Source: Nostoc sp. NIES-3756 (GTDB lineage Bacteria > Cyanobacteriota > Cyanobacteriia > Cyanobacteriales > Nostocaceae). Taken from it: a DNA stretch of 64,000 nt. Below are positions 36,743 through 46,800 of this stretch, piece by piece. The stretch covers positions 2,328,501 to 2,392,500 of the forward strand of contig NZ_AP017295.1 of the NCBI RefSeq assembly GCF_001548375.1. The letters are read 5' to 3'. Each line of letters starts with the position of its first letter. Within the stretch, counting starts at the first letter, position 1. Made by a program: the position numbers and the translations under genes. Under the pieces are notes generated by a model. The model did not search any database, was not told where the DNA came from, and saw nothing but the letters and a program-made list of their open reading frames with translations.

Positions 36743-37195
36743 CGACTACGCTCCTCCTCGATGAGTTATGTTTACAAAACAATTTTCTTACTTAAGGTTC
36801 CAAGGTTGGAAGCCTCACCTCGGACTTCTCTGAAATTTTATTTATTGCCAGAGTCTGATCCTTTACCACGTCTAAATTTATTAATTCAGAACAGTGGGTT
36901 ATTTGGCAAGCTCAACCGCTTGGGATTGTGTCCCTAGAGGGTAGCGATCGCCAAGTAAAAATGAGAATGTTTTAAAAAGTGTAACTATTGATGGAACTGT
37001 TTGCAAGCGGTTCAATCAATGCGATTGCCTCGCCTGTAAGGTTCATCTTCCCATAATTCGGGGTTATAAGTTATTTTGTATTACTTTAAAAATCTTTACA
37101 ATTAAAGTCATAGTAATGTTTCTGTCTGTGGGCAGTTGCTAATTTTACTGCCCCCTTCCTGGTTGACAAGTTCTCCTTTCAGATCCAGCACTTGC
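36743..37195. other. psbB upstream region
   Basis: These 453 bases hold no gene I can support. The stretch next to psbB must contain its promoter and leader; a GGAGG-like CGAGGAGGAGCG lies on the minus strand immediately before ATG 36742 (about 36750). Nothing else stands out. Confidence 0.5.
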
Positions 37196-37888
37196 TTAAG
37201 CACCATTGCCAAGCATTGCAGCTACATCGATTTCTTTGAGGCAAGTTTCTCTAGACAAAGACAGGATGCAGTCGATTATACTTAGTAGGTCACTGAGAGG
37301 AATGGCCTTACCACCTAAAAGCGTGTTTTTTCCCAAATCCTCAAGGACTTCTGGCGTTCCGACGTTACCAGGATTAATCACAGTGACACTAATCTGTTGA
37401 GACCTGAGTTCCTCTCGCAGCGCATGAACTACACCACGTAAACCAAACTTAGATGCTGAGTTTGCCACTTCTCTGGAAGGAAAATTATCCAGTCCAGACA
37501 GCGCCCCCATAAAGATAATTTTCGGATTTGCAGAGCGTCGGAGTGCAGGCAGAAGGGCTTTGACTAGACGAATTGGGGCGACTAAGTTCACTTTGATAAC
37601 TTGTGTAATATCTTCATCTGCACAATGCTCAAAGTTGTACTGAGGGGTGAAGGCGTTTGTTTCCCATGTCCCTCCCATATACAACAAGGCATCTAATACA
37701 TCGCTACCGACTGCTTTTGCAGTTGTTTCCACACCAGACAGGGAAGATAAATCAGCGCTTACCCACTCCCCAACAGGTGCTGATGTACGAGATACAGCTA
37801 GTAATCGGTGGGACTTGGGTGCAAGGTGTGTGGCAACCGCAAGACCAATTCCACGACTAGCACCGGCAACAACAAGAGTATTAAACAT
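37196..37888 (-). CDS. Short-chain dehydrogenase/reductase
   Basis: From the ATG at 37888 the protein has 230 residues and starts MFNTLVVAGASRGIGLAVAT, a classical SDR opening with the dinucleotide motif GASRGIG. It continues with WVSADLSSL (Asp), LLYMGGT (NAG-like strand), KIIFMGALSG and the catalytic EVANSASKFGLRG (the usual Tyr of YxxxK is replaced: SxxxxK, reading NSASK), so activity is uncertain. A longer GTG start at 38011 would overlap the preceding gene by 37 bp and is unlikely. Substrate unknown. The closest genes are in the same direction. Confidence 0.85.
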   Translation of the reverse strand: MFNTLVVAGASRGIGLAVATHLAPKSHRLLAVSRTSAPVGEWVSADLSSLSGVETTAKAVGSDVLDALLYMGGTWETNAFTPQYNFEHCADEDITQVIKVNLVAPIRLVKALLPALRRSANPKIIFMGALSGLDNFPSREVANSASKFGLRGVVHALREELRSQQISVTVINPGNVGTPEVLEDLGKNTLLGGKAIPLSDLLSIIDCILSLSRETCLKEIDVAAMLGNGA

Positions 37889-37974
37889 TGAATCAAATTC
37901 GCTACAGTTACTCAAGGAGTGTATCTGGCAGTGGCCGCAACCAGAATATCGGCACTGTAGCGAATCATATTGAA

Positions 37975-38301
37975 CTAGAGTAAGACTGATTGAATGTTGA
38001 GCAATTGACACTTAGCCTCTGCTGTCTCCAGGCGTTCAATTACCTGCTCTGCTGTTATAAGGCGTTTTAGCACTACTTGACCAATAGCTTGGCTAACTGT
38101 CGCTGATGTGGTTGGCTTGACTTCTACAGTAATAACGGCATCTTCAATGCGATAAAGCCACATTAATTCGTTATTTTCTACTAAAGAAATATTTAGACGT
38201 TGAATATCAGGTTGCCTCCGCCATGCTGTTATTTGCCATAAGCCTTCAGATGCCCATACTCTACCAATAGTCCATCCTTCAGTAAGAAAGAAATATTTCA
38301 C
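37975..38301 (-). CDS. Conserved hypothetical protein
   Basis: The 108-residue protein is soluble, begins MKYFFLTEGWTIGRVWASEG and has a beta-rich first half (LWQITAWRRQPDIQRLNISLV, MWLYRIEDAVITVEVKP) and a helical second half (SQAIGQVVLKRLITAEQVIERLE). I cannot assign a family. ATG 38301 is followed by regular coding structure. It is 86 bp upstream of the SDR start on the same strand, so the two may be co-transcribed. Confidence 0.65.
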   Translation of the reverse strand: MKYFFLTEGWTIGRVWASEGLWQITAWRRQPDIQRLNISLVENNELMWLYRIEDAVITVEVKPTTSATVSQAIGQVVLKRLITAEQVIERLETAEAKCQLLNIQSVLL

Positions 38302-38706
38302 GGTTTGAGTCCCTCTATGGCAAGTTTTGATTAATTGAGTGTCAATAAATTAACGATAAGTAAGTTGTTAATTACAACTACTGAAGACACTAAAACTTCT
38401 TAACGAAAGATCAGCCCTGATAAATCAAAATTTATAACAATTTTACTCAATAAATTAATTGATGAGTCAATAAAAATTGTTGGTTATTTACTAAATATCA
38501 CAGTCATAAATTAAAAATGTTGAATTATTACAATTTAATGGCTTTAACTTTCTTAATTACTGTGGTGATACTTGATATTTAGGCGCTTAATTAAATTTTA
38601 TATACAAAACTCAACAGAGCGATCGCCTAACTAAATTTTGGACAAGAAGATATAAAAAGACATTTATATAGTACAATTGCTGACCAATTGCAAAAATTGG
38701 GGCGCT
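38302..38706. other. Divergent intergenic region
   Basis: About 400 bases of very A/T-rich sequence between two divergent genes. It probably carries both promoters. One HIP1-type GCGATCGC lies near 38617. No repeat array or conserved structure is apparent. Confidence 0.4.
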
Positions 38707-40362
38707 ATGAATTGGTTTGCTTTGTTTGGAAGACGGTGGAGATGGATGACAAAATTCGTCTCTTTGTTCTGTCTTTGTTTATTTTTAGTTGTCAGTTGTA
38801 CACCACGCACACAAACGACTACACCAACATCTGGTACTACTAATGCTCCCGCAGGGGATGGGCGGATTACAGTAGGGACGACAGGTAAGCCAAGAACGCT
38901 AGACCCGGCTGATGCTTATGAACTAGCATCATTGGGTGTGGTATTTAATTTGAGCGATCGCCTATATACTTATGAACCAGGTAGCACAGAAATTAAACCG
39001 CAACTGGCTACAGCATTACCAAAAGTCAGCCCAGATGGTTTAACCTACACCATACCCTTACGTCAGGGAGTGGTGTTTCATGATGGCACGCCGTTTAATG
39101 CCAAAGCAATGGAATTTAGTATCCGGCGTTTTATTGAAAATAAAGGCAAACCCTCTTTCTTACTAACTGATACTGTCGCGTCGGTAAAAGCTACAGGTGA
39201 TTATGAATTAACAATTCAATTGAAAAAACCCTTCGCAGCCTTTCCTTCACTGTTAGCATTTGCCGGAATTTGTGCAGTTTCCCCCACAGCTTATGAAATT
39301 GGTACTGGTAAATTTAAACCAGATACTTTTGTGGGTACTGGGCCTTACAAATTAGTACAGTATGGAACAGATTCATTACGCTTTGATGTATTTGATAAAT
39401 ATTGGGGAGAAAAACCCAAAAATAAAGGCGTGAATTTGCAGATTCAAACTAGTCCAGTGAATTTGTTTAATGCCTTTCGTACTGGCGCAGTAGATGTAGC
39501 TTATCAGTCTTTACAACCAGACCAAATTAGGAGTTTGGAAGATGGCGCTAAAAAAGGAGATTGGCAATCAATAACATCTCAAGGTAGTGTCATTACTATC
39601 ATGGCGTTGAACCGCAATCAACAGCCTTTAGATAAACTAGAAGTTAGACAAGCAATAGCATCAATAGTTGACCGTCAAACTTTAAATACCAGAGCCTTAT
39701 TTGGTCAAGCTGAACCACTTTACAGCTTAATTCCCACTACTTTTAATGTTTCCCAACCAGTATTTAAAGAAAAGTACACTGATACTAACTTCGACAAAGC
39801 TAAACAATTGTTAACTGCGGCGGGTTTTTCGCCAACAAATCCGGCAAAAGTGCAAATTTGGTATCCTTCGAGTTCAGCACCCCGGCGTTTGGCAGCCCAA
39901 ACATTAAAAGCGATCGCCGATCAAAATCTCGGTGGTATACTTCAGATTGAAGTTAGCACAGTCGAAGGCGCTACCTTTTATAAAGACATCACCAAAGGTA
40001 TATATCCGGTCGCTTTAGTTGACTGGTATCCCGACTTTTTAGACCCAGATAATTATGTACAACCATTCTTATCTTGTCAAAAAGGTTCAGTTGCTAAAGG
40101 ATGTGAAGATGGCGGTAGTCAAACTCAAGGTTCCTTTTACTATAATGAAGCCGTCAATAAATTAATTGACCAGCAACGCCAAGAGCTAAATGCTGCAAAC
40201 CGTCAGAAAATATTTGCCCAAATTCAAAATCAATTATCAATCGATATACCTTATATTCCCTTGTGGCAAAGCAAAGACTTCGTATTTGCTCGACAAGGCG
40301 TAAATAACGTACAACTTGACCCATCACAAATTCTCGTCTATAAGTCAATAGTCAAGGGTTAG
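38707..40362 (+). CDS. Family-5 (oligopeptide/nickel type) ABC binding lipoprotein
   Basis: The binding protein starts best at ATG 38707 (MNWFALFGRRWRWMTKF) or 38746; a TTG at 38677 is weaker. A lipoprotein signal ends in LFLVVSC, so the Cys would be acylated. The body is a DppA/OppA/NikA-type substrate-binding protein with TVGTTGKPRTLDPADAYE near the N-terminus, YTIPLRQGVVFHDGTPFNA, and VDWYPDFLDPDNYVQPFL, then a closing IPYIPLWQSKDFV. It binds peptides or related ligands outside the cytoplasmic membrane. A permease gene follows 206 bp downstream. Confidence 0.93.
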   Translation: MNWFALFGRRWRWMTKFVSLFCLCLFLVVSCTPRTQTTTPTSGTTNAPAGDGRITVGTTGKPRTLDPADAYELASLGVVFNLSDRLYTYEPGSTEIKPQLATALPKVSPDGLTYTIPLRQGVVFHDGTPFNAKAMEFSIRRFIENKGKPSFLLTDTVASVKATGDYELTIQLKKPFAAFPSLLAFAGICAVSPTAYEIGTGKFKPDTFVGTGPYKLVQYGTDSLRFDVFDKYWGEKPKNKGVNLQIQTSPVNLFNAFRTGAVDVAYQSLQPDQIRSLEDGAKKGDWQSITSQGSVITIMALNRNQQPLDKLEVRQAIASIVDRQTLNTRALFGQAEPLYSLIPTTFNVSQPVFKEKYTDTNFDKAKQLLTAAGFSPTNPAKVQIWYPSSSAPRRLAAQTLKAIADQNLGGILQIEVSTVEGATFYKDITKGIYPVALVDWYPDFLDPDNYVQPFLSCQKGSVAKGCEDGGSQTQGSFYYNEAVNKLIDQQRQELNAANRQKIFAQIQNQLSIDIPYIPLWQSKDFVFARQGVNNVQLDPSQILVYKSIVKG

Positions 40363-40562
40363 TAGTCAATAGTCATTAGTCATTAGTCCATAGTCATTAG
40401 TCCTAGTTTTGAATCTTAACAACCAACTAATAACTAAAAACCAATGACCAATGACCCTTACGGGTTCGCTAGTCGCTCATGGGGGAAACCCCCTTGGCGC
40501 AGCCTCTCGAAAAGAAGACCGCGCTAGCTCACCAATGACTAATGACCAATGACCAATGACTA
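40346..40562. repeat. Heptamer arrays flanking a palindromic repeat
   Basis: AGTCAAT/AGTCATT heptamers at 40346-40400 and TGACCAA heptamers at 40535-40562 flank a longer palindromic repeat at about 40456-40532 (CGGGTTCGCTAGTCGCTCAT ... GGGGGAAACCCCC ... GCGCTAGCTCACC). The same repeat family breaks a gene at 63228-63287. Confidence 0.8.
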
Positions 40563-40568
40563 AATATT

Positions 40569-41594
40569 ATGTCTCGCTCCAAAGCCCTACAATATTACAT
40601 TGTCTCTCGGTTACTATTTGCACCCCTGCAATTATTCACCATTGTGACGATTGTATTTTTACTACTCAGAGCCACATCAGGAGATCCAGTAGATGCAATT
40701 CTGGGTGGACGCGCATCAGAAACTGTTAAACAGCAATATCGAGAACAACTAGGTTTAAACCGACCCTTATTTATACAGTACCTAAACTATTTGGGTGATT
40801 TACTAAGGTTTGATTTAGGTACATCCTTAAGTAGCCAGGGAAAATCTGTCTGGAATATCATTGGACAACATTTTCCGGCGACAGTGGAGTTAGCAGTATT
40901 TAGTATGGCTGTTGCTTTTATTGTCGGAATATTGGTAGGTACACTTTCCGCCTCTCGTCCTGGAACGTCGTTTGACCTTGGCGGACGGTTATTTGGGATT
41001 ATTACCTATGCACTACCAATGTTCTGGGCGGGAATGCTATTGCAGTTGATTTTCTCGATACAATTGGGCTGGTTTCCCAACTCCAACCGTTTACCACCCA
41101 ATATAGACCCTCCTGTGTCAATTACTGGGCTTTACACCCTTGATAGCTTACTCCGGGGCAATTTTGATTTATTTTTGACATCCATACATCATTTAGCGCT
41201 CCCTAGTATCACTCTAGGAGTTTTGCTCAGTGGAATTTTTGAGCGCATTGTGAGAGTCAATTTAAAGCAAACACTCAAAGCTGATTATGTAGAAGCAGCT
41301 AGAGCAAGGGGGATTGCTGAAAATAAGATTTTAGTTTCTCACGCTTTAAAAAATGCCTTAATTCCTGTGATTACTGTCTTAGGATTAACCTTTGCTTCTC
41401 TGCTAGGTGGAGCAGTTTTGACTGAGGTAACATTTTCTTGGCCTGGGTTAGCAAATAGGTTATATCAGGCTATCTCTGAACGTGATTATCCTACAGTTCA
41501 AGGTGTACTGATATTTTTTGGGGCAATTGTAGTGTCAGCCAGTATTTTGATTGATATTCTCAATGCTTATGTTGACCCACGCATCCGTTATTAA
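40569..41594 (+). CDS. ABC transporter permease, DppB/OppB type
   Basis: The 341-residue permease has six predicted membrane helices, the N-terminal YIVSRLLFAPLQLFTIVTIV segment, and the conserved EAA loop in EAARARGIAENKILVSHALKNALIPV. It is the B-type permease of peptide/nickel importers. No C-type permease or ATPase genes follow, so a complete transporter needs partners encoded elsewhere. A strong terminator at 41639-41692 ends the unit. Confidence 0.93.
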   Translation: MSRSKALQYYIVSRLLFAPLQLFTIVTIVFLLLRATSGDPVDAILGGRASETVKQQYREQLGLNRPLFIQYLNYLGDLLRFDLGTSLSSQGKSVWNIIGQHFPATVELAVFSMAVAFIVGILVGTLSASRPGTSFDLGGRLFGIITYALPMFWAGMLLQLIFSIQLGWFPNSNRLPPNIDPPVSITGLYTLDSLLRGNFDLFLTSIHHLALPSITLGVLLSGIFERIVRVNLKQTLKADYVEAARARGIAENKILVSHALKNALIPVITVLGLTFASLLGGAVLTEVTFSWPGLANRLYQAISERDYPTVQGVLIFFGAIVVSASILIDILNAYVDPRIRY

Positions 41595-41638
41595 ATGATT
41601 TTTACTGTCAAAAATAGTCACTTAATTTGAAATATGAG

Positions 41639-41692
41639 AATAGGGAATAGGTAATCTTAATTGAGATTTTCCTATTCCCATATTTTTTTAAA
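41639..41692 (+). terminator. Intrinsic terminator of the peptide-type ABC unit
   Basis: GGGAATAGG (41643-41651) pairs with CCTATTCCC (41671-41679); the inner AATCTT/AGATT extends the stem and a TTTTTTT run follows. Confidence 0.88.
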
Positions 41693-41969
41693 TTCTTTCT
41701 ACCAATTGCTAAGTATTAGTAGTTAAAAGGTTATTTATTATGACACTTGCGTAAGTCATAAAATATTTATTGCCTTCGTTGGCAGATTGATATAACTTTA
41801 CAGTTCACAAACTATGAGTCAATTTTCATATTAAAAAATCATCAAAATATCCAGTCTCAATGTTGAAGTTAATACTTATGCGGGAATAATAGCCGTGAAA
41901 GTATCAAGACTTGCTCATGGTTATTTATGGCTTGTACTTATGTAGGCAAATACCGATGCAGGATAAAAC
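41693..41969. other. Leader of the histidine kinase gene
   Basis: A/T-rich DNA with an imperfect palindrome TATGACACTTGCGTAAGTCA at about 41739-41758 that may be an operator. No other feature is clear. Confidence 0.35.
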
Positions 41970-44159
41970 ATGGAACCAGATATGAAAAGAAAAATTAAAG
42001 TTCCATTACAGATGGTTTTGATTGTTCCGTTTGTATTGCAAGTTTTCGGAACTGTGGGTTTGGTTGGCTATTTGTCATTTATAAATGGACAGAAGGCTGT
42101 GCAAGATTTAGTAAATCAATTAATGGATCGAACTAATAGCATAGTCGAGCAACACCTCACTTCTTATCTGGTCATTCCCCATAAGGTTAATCAAATTAAT
42201 GCTGATGCCATTCAAATGGGATTATTGGATGTGCGCAATCGCCAAACCATGAGCAAGTATTTTTGGAAACTTATGCAGGCTTATGACCTTAGCTATATAG
42301 GTATGGCTTTAACAACTGGTGAAGGATTAGGGGCGGCTCGTTATGATGGAAAAACGGTAACAATTGATGATTGGGGGGCTAAATTACCAAATAATGGTAA
42401 AAACTATGCAACTGATAACCAAGGTAATCGTACACGAGTAAATAGCACATTTGATTACAACAACTTCAAAGAAAGTTGGTATACAGAACCCATCAAAGCA
42501 GGCAAACCCATCTGGTCACGCATCTACAGTTGGAATGGTGATGATAGTCCATATATTACTGCTGCTACGGGTCGCCCTATTTACGATGCCCAAAATCGAT
42601 TGTTGGGGATGGTTGGTGCTGATATTCATCTGCTGAAGCTGAGTGAATTTTTGCGGCGTTTGGATGTTAGCCGTTCAGGACAGGTTTTCATTATGGAACG
42701 GAATGGTATGTTAATTGCTAACTCCAGCACTCAGCAACCGTTCACTGTAGTCAATAATCAAATCCAACGGTTACAAACCACCGAAAGCCCAGACCCCGCA
42801 ATCAGAGAAATTTCTAAACAGATTCAGCAACAAGGAGGTGGATTTGAATTAATTAATGAACCTAAAAAATTGCAAGTTGAATGGCAAGGGGAGCGTAATT
42901 TTGTCTATATCACTCCTTGGCGTGACCAATATGGACTAGATTGGCTGGTGGTGGTGAGTGTACCTGAAAAAACCTTTATGGCTACAATACACGCCAATAC
43001 GCAAACAACGATCGCTCTTTGTTTAAGTGCATTAGCTGTAGCCACTGTGATTGGTTATTTCACCTCGGTCTGGATTACCCGCCCGATTTTACACATGAAA
43101 TTGGCAAGTGGGGCGATCGCATCTGGTAAATTAGACCAAGAGATTGATAGTAGCAATATTCAGGAACTCGATATCCTGGCTCAATCGTTTAATTACATGG
43201 CTGGGCAATTAAAAGAATCTTTTACGGCTTTAGAAATTAGCAAAGTAGAACTAGAAGACCGAGTAGAAGCACGTACTGCTGAACTCAAAACTGCCTTAAC
43301 CCAATTACAACGCACCCAAGCCCAGGTAATTCAAGGCGAAAAAATGTCTAGTTTGGGTCAGTTAGTAGCAGGTGTTGCCCATGAAATCAATAATCCGGTG
43401 AACTTTATTCATGGCAATATTACCCACCTGAATGAATACACTCAAGATTTATTGAGGATGATTTATCTCTATCAGGAACTTTATCCTGAAGATAATCCAG
43501 AAATACAAGCCTTAGCCGAAGAAATCGATTTAGAGTTTTTGACTCAAGATTTACAGAAAATGCTCTCGTCCATAAAAATGGGAACCGATCGCATTCGTAG
43601 CATTGTATTATCACTGCGTAATTTTTCCCGCATGGATGAAGCGGAATTTAAAGCAGTTAACCTTCATGAAGGTATCGAAAGTACACTATTGATTCTGCAA
43701 CACCGTTTGAAAGATAAGCCAGAGTATCCAGCAATTGAAGTTATCCGCGAATATGGCGACTTACCACCAATAGAATGTTATCCTGGTCAACTTAATCAAG
43801 TTTTCATGAATATTCTCGTCAACGCCATTGATGCTTTAGATGAGGTAAACATCAAGCGCACCTATGAGGAAAACAAGGAAAATCCTAGTAAAATTACCAT
43901 TCGTACTTGTGTTATTGATAGTCAGTGGGTAGAGATAGCGATCGCAGATAATGGCCCAGGTATCCCAGAACAAGTGAAATCCCGGCTCTTTGACCCGTTC
44001 TTTACCACCAAGCCTGTAGGCAAAGGTACAGGTATGGGCATGGCCATCAGCTATCAAATCATTACGGAAAAGCATAATGGCAAATTAGAGTGTTTTTCCA
44101 CTCTTGGTCAAGGGTCTGAGTTTAAAATTCAAATACCTATTCAGCAAAAAAGTCATTAG
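41970..44159 (+). CDS. Cache-HAMP sensor histidine kinase
   Basis: The 729-residue membrane kinase has helix 1 at about residues 10-32, a periplasmic double-Cache type sensor ([20 protein letters not shown], then [20 protein letters not shown]) to about 340, helix 2 at about 345-365 and a HAMP linker with coiled coil to about 455. The DHp H-box [18 protein letters not shown] has His471, and the ATPase has an N-box ([11 protein letters not shown]), DNGPGIP and [11 protein letters not shown]. All kinase motifs are intact. The group with this H-box is abundant in cyanobacteria. No response regulator is adjacent; the sensed ligand is probably a small molecule. Confidence 0.94.
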   Translation: MEPDMKRKIKVPLQMVLIVPFVLQVFGTVGLVGYLSFINGQKAVQDLVNQLMDRTNSIVEQHLTSYLVIPHKVNQINADAIQMGLLDVRNRQTMSKYFWKLMQAYDLSYIGMALTTGEGLGAARYDGKTVTIDDWGAKLPNNGKNYATDNQGNRTRVNSTFDYNNFKESWYTEPIKAGKPIWSRIYSWNGDDSPYITAATGRPIYDAQNRLLGMVGADIHLLKLSEFLRRLDVSRSGQVFIMERNGMLIANSSTQQPFTVVNNQIQRLQTTESPDPAIREISKQIQQQGGGFELINEPKKLQVEWQGERNFVYITPWRDQYGLDWLVVVSVPEKTFMATIHANTQTTIALCLSALAVATVIGYFTSVWITRPILHMKLASGAIASGKLDQEIDSSNIQELDILAQSFNYMAGQLKESFTALEISKVELEDRVEARTAELKTALTQLQRTQAQVIQGEKMSSLGQLVAGVAHEINNPVNFIHGNITHLNEYTQDLLRMIYLYQELYPEDNPEIQALAEEIDLEFLTQDLQKMLSSIKMGTDRIRSIVLSLRNFSRMDEAEFKAVNLHEGIESTLLILQHRLKDKPEYPAIEVIREYGDLPPIECYPGQLNQVFMNILVNAIDALDEVNIKRTYEENKENPSKITIRTCVIDSQWVEIAIADNGPGIPEQVKSRLFDPFFTTKPVGKGTGMGMAISYQIITEKHNGKLECFSTLGQGSEFKIQIPIQQKSH

Positions 44160-44391
44160 TCATTAGTCCATAGTCATAACCTTAATCACAGAGGTTAGGA
44201 CTGCCTTCTGCCTCCTACCCCTCTCAAGCTAGAAAATTCGAGTGTTCATTTGACGAACCTTAACTTTACATTCCAGATGACCTTGAATAGTTCTGGAAAT
44301 TTATTTTGTTAGTCCTTAGATGTGCATTAATCTTTAAAATTAAAATGCTTTGGGATACTTGCTTGAGTAATGGCGGGAGGAAACTTAAACA

Positions 44392-45111
44392 GTGGATATT
44401 ATAGATTTGTTTTACAAGGGCGGGCCAGCAATGTGGCCTTTACTGGCTCTGTCGATTTTATCTTTAAGTGTGATTTTTGAGCGTCTTTGGTTCTGGTTAA
44501 GGATTTTCTCGCAAGAAAAGGCGATCGTTGACCGCGTTTTAGATGCAGCTCATGATAATTGGGAAATAGCTGCGGATATTGCAAGAGAGGCTACAGACCA
44601 ACCAATTGGTCGATTCCTCTACGCTCCCTTACATTTACAAAAAACTGACGCAGAAACATTTCGATTAGCGCTGGAGTCCTCAGCAGAAGATGAATTAGCA
44701 GGGATGCGACGGGGTGAAAAGCTGTTAGAGGCTGTCATTGCTCTTGCACCTCTACTCGGACTATTAGGTACAGTTTTAGGTTTAATTCAGTCTTTGCGCT
44801 CAATTCGCATCGGTGATTTGGGGACTGAATCTGCGGCTGGGGTAACTACTGGTATTGGTGAATCCTTAATTAGTACGGCAGCAGGGTTAATAGTTGCCAT
44901 TGTTAGTTTAGTATTTTACCGATTATTTCAAAGTTTTGTTGTCAATCAAGTCAAAGTCTTTCGTAAAGCAGGGAATGAACTAGAGTTGCTATATCGCCAG
45001 TCTCCCCCAGATTTGAGCAACAGCCCGTCAGTAATTACTCGTGATAGTTTACCCAGTACGACAAGTAGAGGTAAGTTTTCACCACCTCCTGAACCACCAA
45101 GTTTAACTTAA
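44392..45111 (+). CDS. exbB: ExbB/TolQ-family proton channel subunit
   Basis: The 239-residue protein (GTG start, GGGAGG upstream) has three membrane helices (about 17-33, 121-142, 160-184). The conserved segment [22 protein letters not shown] precedes [18 protein letters not shown], with Thr residues lining the proton path. It ends in a Pro/Ser-rich tail ([19 protein letters not shown]). ExbB forms the pentameric stator ring that uses proton flow, with ExbD, to energise TonB-dependent outer-membrane receptors. exbD follows 121 bp later; no tonB gene is present here. Confidence 0.93.
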   Translation: MDIIDLFYKGGPAMWPLLALSILSLSVIFERLWFWLRIFSQEKAIVDRVLDAAHDNWEIAADIAREATDQPIGRFLYAPLHLQKTDAETFRLALESSAEDELAGMRRGEKLLEAVIALAPLLGLLGTVLGLIQSLRSIRIGDLGTESAAGVTTGIGESLISTAAGLIVAIVSLVFYRLFQSFVVNQVKVFRKAGNELELLYRQSPPDLSNSPSVITRDSLPSTTSRGKFSPPPEPPSLT

Positions 45112-45232
45112 TGAGGTACAGGGGTATATGGGTATAAAGGAAAGAGATTAGTTGAGCAGGTTTGAGGTGTTCTCCACACCCCTTTCCTAAATTTAAGAAT
45201 GCCAACCTAGAATTAGCCATGAGCATGAAACA

Positions 45233-45886
45233 ATGAAAGTTAATTTACATACTCCAGTAGAAGAAGTACAGATTCAAATCATTCCGTTAATAGATGTTGT
45301 TTTTTGTATTTTGACGTTCTTTTTGTTAGCCGCTTTACAATTTACTCGACAGCAAGCTATCAATGTTGATTTGCCAAAAGCAAGTAATAGTACAGCCGCC
45401 AGTATAAATTCAGCAGGTGGTAACTTAATTGTTACTATTGATGCTGTAGGCAATACTTATGTAGAAAAACAACAGGTCACAAGAGATAGTTTGGTACTAG
45501 CTTTGAAACAGTACGTGCAAGCTAACCCTAATGGTGTCCTGGTACTCAACGCTTCACGCACAGCCACTTATAACGATGTCATTGAGACATTAGATTTACT
45601 GCGACAAGTGGGAGGCGATCGCGTATCCTTAGGAATTATCCCTACTTCTGCTCAACTCCAACCCAGTATTCCTAATTTTCCTATTAATCCTGGCATAGCA
45701 CCTATACCCAACACTGAAGCAGTCCCAGGAATTAATCCTCCACCCAGCGACCTCAATCCCAACTTACCTACAGATCCTAATCAACCCCCAACCGGACAAG
45801 GTAATCCTCTAAACCCAGGCGTTCCTCCAGTAGTTCCCCAAGTTCCTGTAGCACCAGGTAGTATTAGTCCTGCACCGCAACGTTGA
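45233..45886 (+). CDS. exbD: ExbD/TolR-family proton channel subunit
   Basis: The first 130 residues are a normal ExbD: a short N-terminus, one membrane helix holding the proton-carrying Asp (IPLIDVVFCILTFFLLAAL, Asp at about residue 22) and a periplasmic domain (GNLIVTIDAVGNTYVEKQQV). The last about 70 residues are an unusual Pro/Asn-rich tail (PNPGIAPIPNTEAVPGINPPP-like), which could span peptidoglycan or bind a partner. ExbD couples with the upstream ExbB. No receptor is encoded nearby. Confidence 0.92.
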   Translation: MKVNLHTPVEEVQIQIIPLIDVVFCILTFFLLAALQFTRQQAINVDLPKASNSTAASINSAGGNLIVTIDAVGNTYVEKQQVTRDSLVLALKQYVQANPNGVLVLNASRTATYNDVIETLDLLRQVGGDRVSLGIIPTSAQLQPSIPNFPINPGIAPIPNTEAVPGINPPPSDLNPNLPTDPNQPPTGQGNPLNPGVPPVVPQVPVAPGSISPAPQR

Positions 45887-46229
45887 GATAGGGGAGAGGG
45901 GAGTGCTGAAGCGCGGTAGCGGGGCATTCAGCCCGTGCTGAGTAACTATTTGCTCACCTTTCCCCTATCCCTTAATCTGTCAAATCTAAAGAGATACAAA
46001 ATATTTCGCTGATAGATAAAAATTTCTGGTAACTTACAAATAATTGGTTAAGCTTCAAATTCAAATACAGTAGTTTGCCACTAATTTAACTACAAAACTA
46101 TAGGAGTCAAAGCTAGATATTCAGAGTATTGAGCCTCTGATTGTTGATTCCTAAATTCTGCTGTATTGCTCCATCGATAGACTAGGTAATTTATCGCCAA
46201 GCACCATACACGTTTCAGGGGTTGAGGCA
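45887..46229. other. Intergenic region downstream of exbD
   Basis: The first 70 bases contain a GC-rich repeat (GTGCTGAAGCGCGGTAGCGG and a GGGCATTCAGCCCGTGCTG hairpin). The rest is A/T-rich leader DNA; a GGTTGAGG site precedes the start at 46230. No gene seen. Confidence 0.4.
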
Positions 46230-46595
46230 ATGAACGAAATTTTGACGCTACTAATTGTTTGGATAGTTACATCTGTCAGCTTGTTGATTATCAGTAAGTT
46301 GCCTTTAGGTGTTGAAGTTGACACTCCAAAAAAAGCATTAATTTCTGCTGCTGTTCTGGGTATTGTGACGGCAATAATCAGACCAATTTTACGCTTAATA
46401 TTTGCCGTTCCCGATATACTCACTTTTAACTTACTATCGGGTTTTTTCACATTTATGATTGCCGTCGTCTGCTTTAGTATTGCAGCTTGGTTGGTCGATG
46501 GCTTCCGCTTGCGCTTCGGAATTTGGAGTGCTGTGTTAGGCGCTTTTGCCCTAACTTTAATTAACAGCTTAATCTATAAGTTGTTAGGGCTATAA
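46230..46595 (+). CDS. Phage holin family (YvlD-like) membrane protein
   Basis: The 121-residue protein has four membrane helices (about residues 4-22, 35-55, 61-85, 95-118). The basic-acidic turn PLGVEVDTPKKALISAAVLG after helix 1 and VDGFRLRFGIWSAVLGAFAL near the end are typical of the 'phage holin 4_2'/YvlD family, which is widespread in bacterial chromosomes and not necessarily phage-derived. Function is not established. It starts at ATG 46230. Confidence 0.85.
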   Translation: MNEILTLLIVWIVTSVSLLIISKLPLGVEVDTPKKALISAAVLGIVTAIIRPILRLIFAVPDILTFNLLSGFFTFMIAVVCFSIAAWLVDGFRLRFGIWSAVLGAFALTLINSLIYKLLGL

Positions 46596-46800
46596 CAAAA
46601 GTCAACAGTCAGCAGTCAACAGCCAACATAGTTTTTGACCAATGACTAAGTGCAAAGTCGAGCCACTGCGTTCCTAAGCCACCCCTGTGGGCGGGTTTCC
46701 CGACTTGAGGGGAGTGGCATGTGGCTCTGTGTCGGAAAGCAAGTGGCGTTGAGCGCCAGTTTCTGGCGAACAGAACTTTGTAAGAAATGACTAATGACTA
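46596..46800. repeat. Heptamer arrays and a palindromic repeat
   Basis: Heptamers (GTCAACA, GTCAGCA, then TGACTAA) at both ends enclose a GC-rich palindromic repeat (46655-46775: GAGCCACTGCGTTCC ... GGGCGGGTTTCCCGAC ... TGGCGAACAG). It belongs to the group at 40456-40532 and 63228-63287. Confidence 0.7.

Noticed and set aside
38009..38011. GTG start giving a 271-residue SDR
   Set aside because: It would overlap the upstream gene by 37 bp and add 41 residues before the canonical SDR opening; the ATG at 37888 fits.
46230..46595. Prophage remnant suggested by the holin-family name
   Set aside because: No integrase, capsid, tail or lysis genes lie nearby; this family is common as a chromosomal membrane protein.
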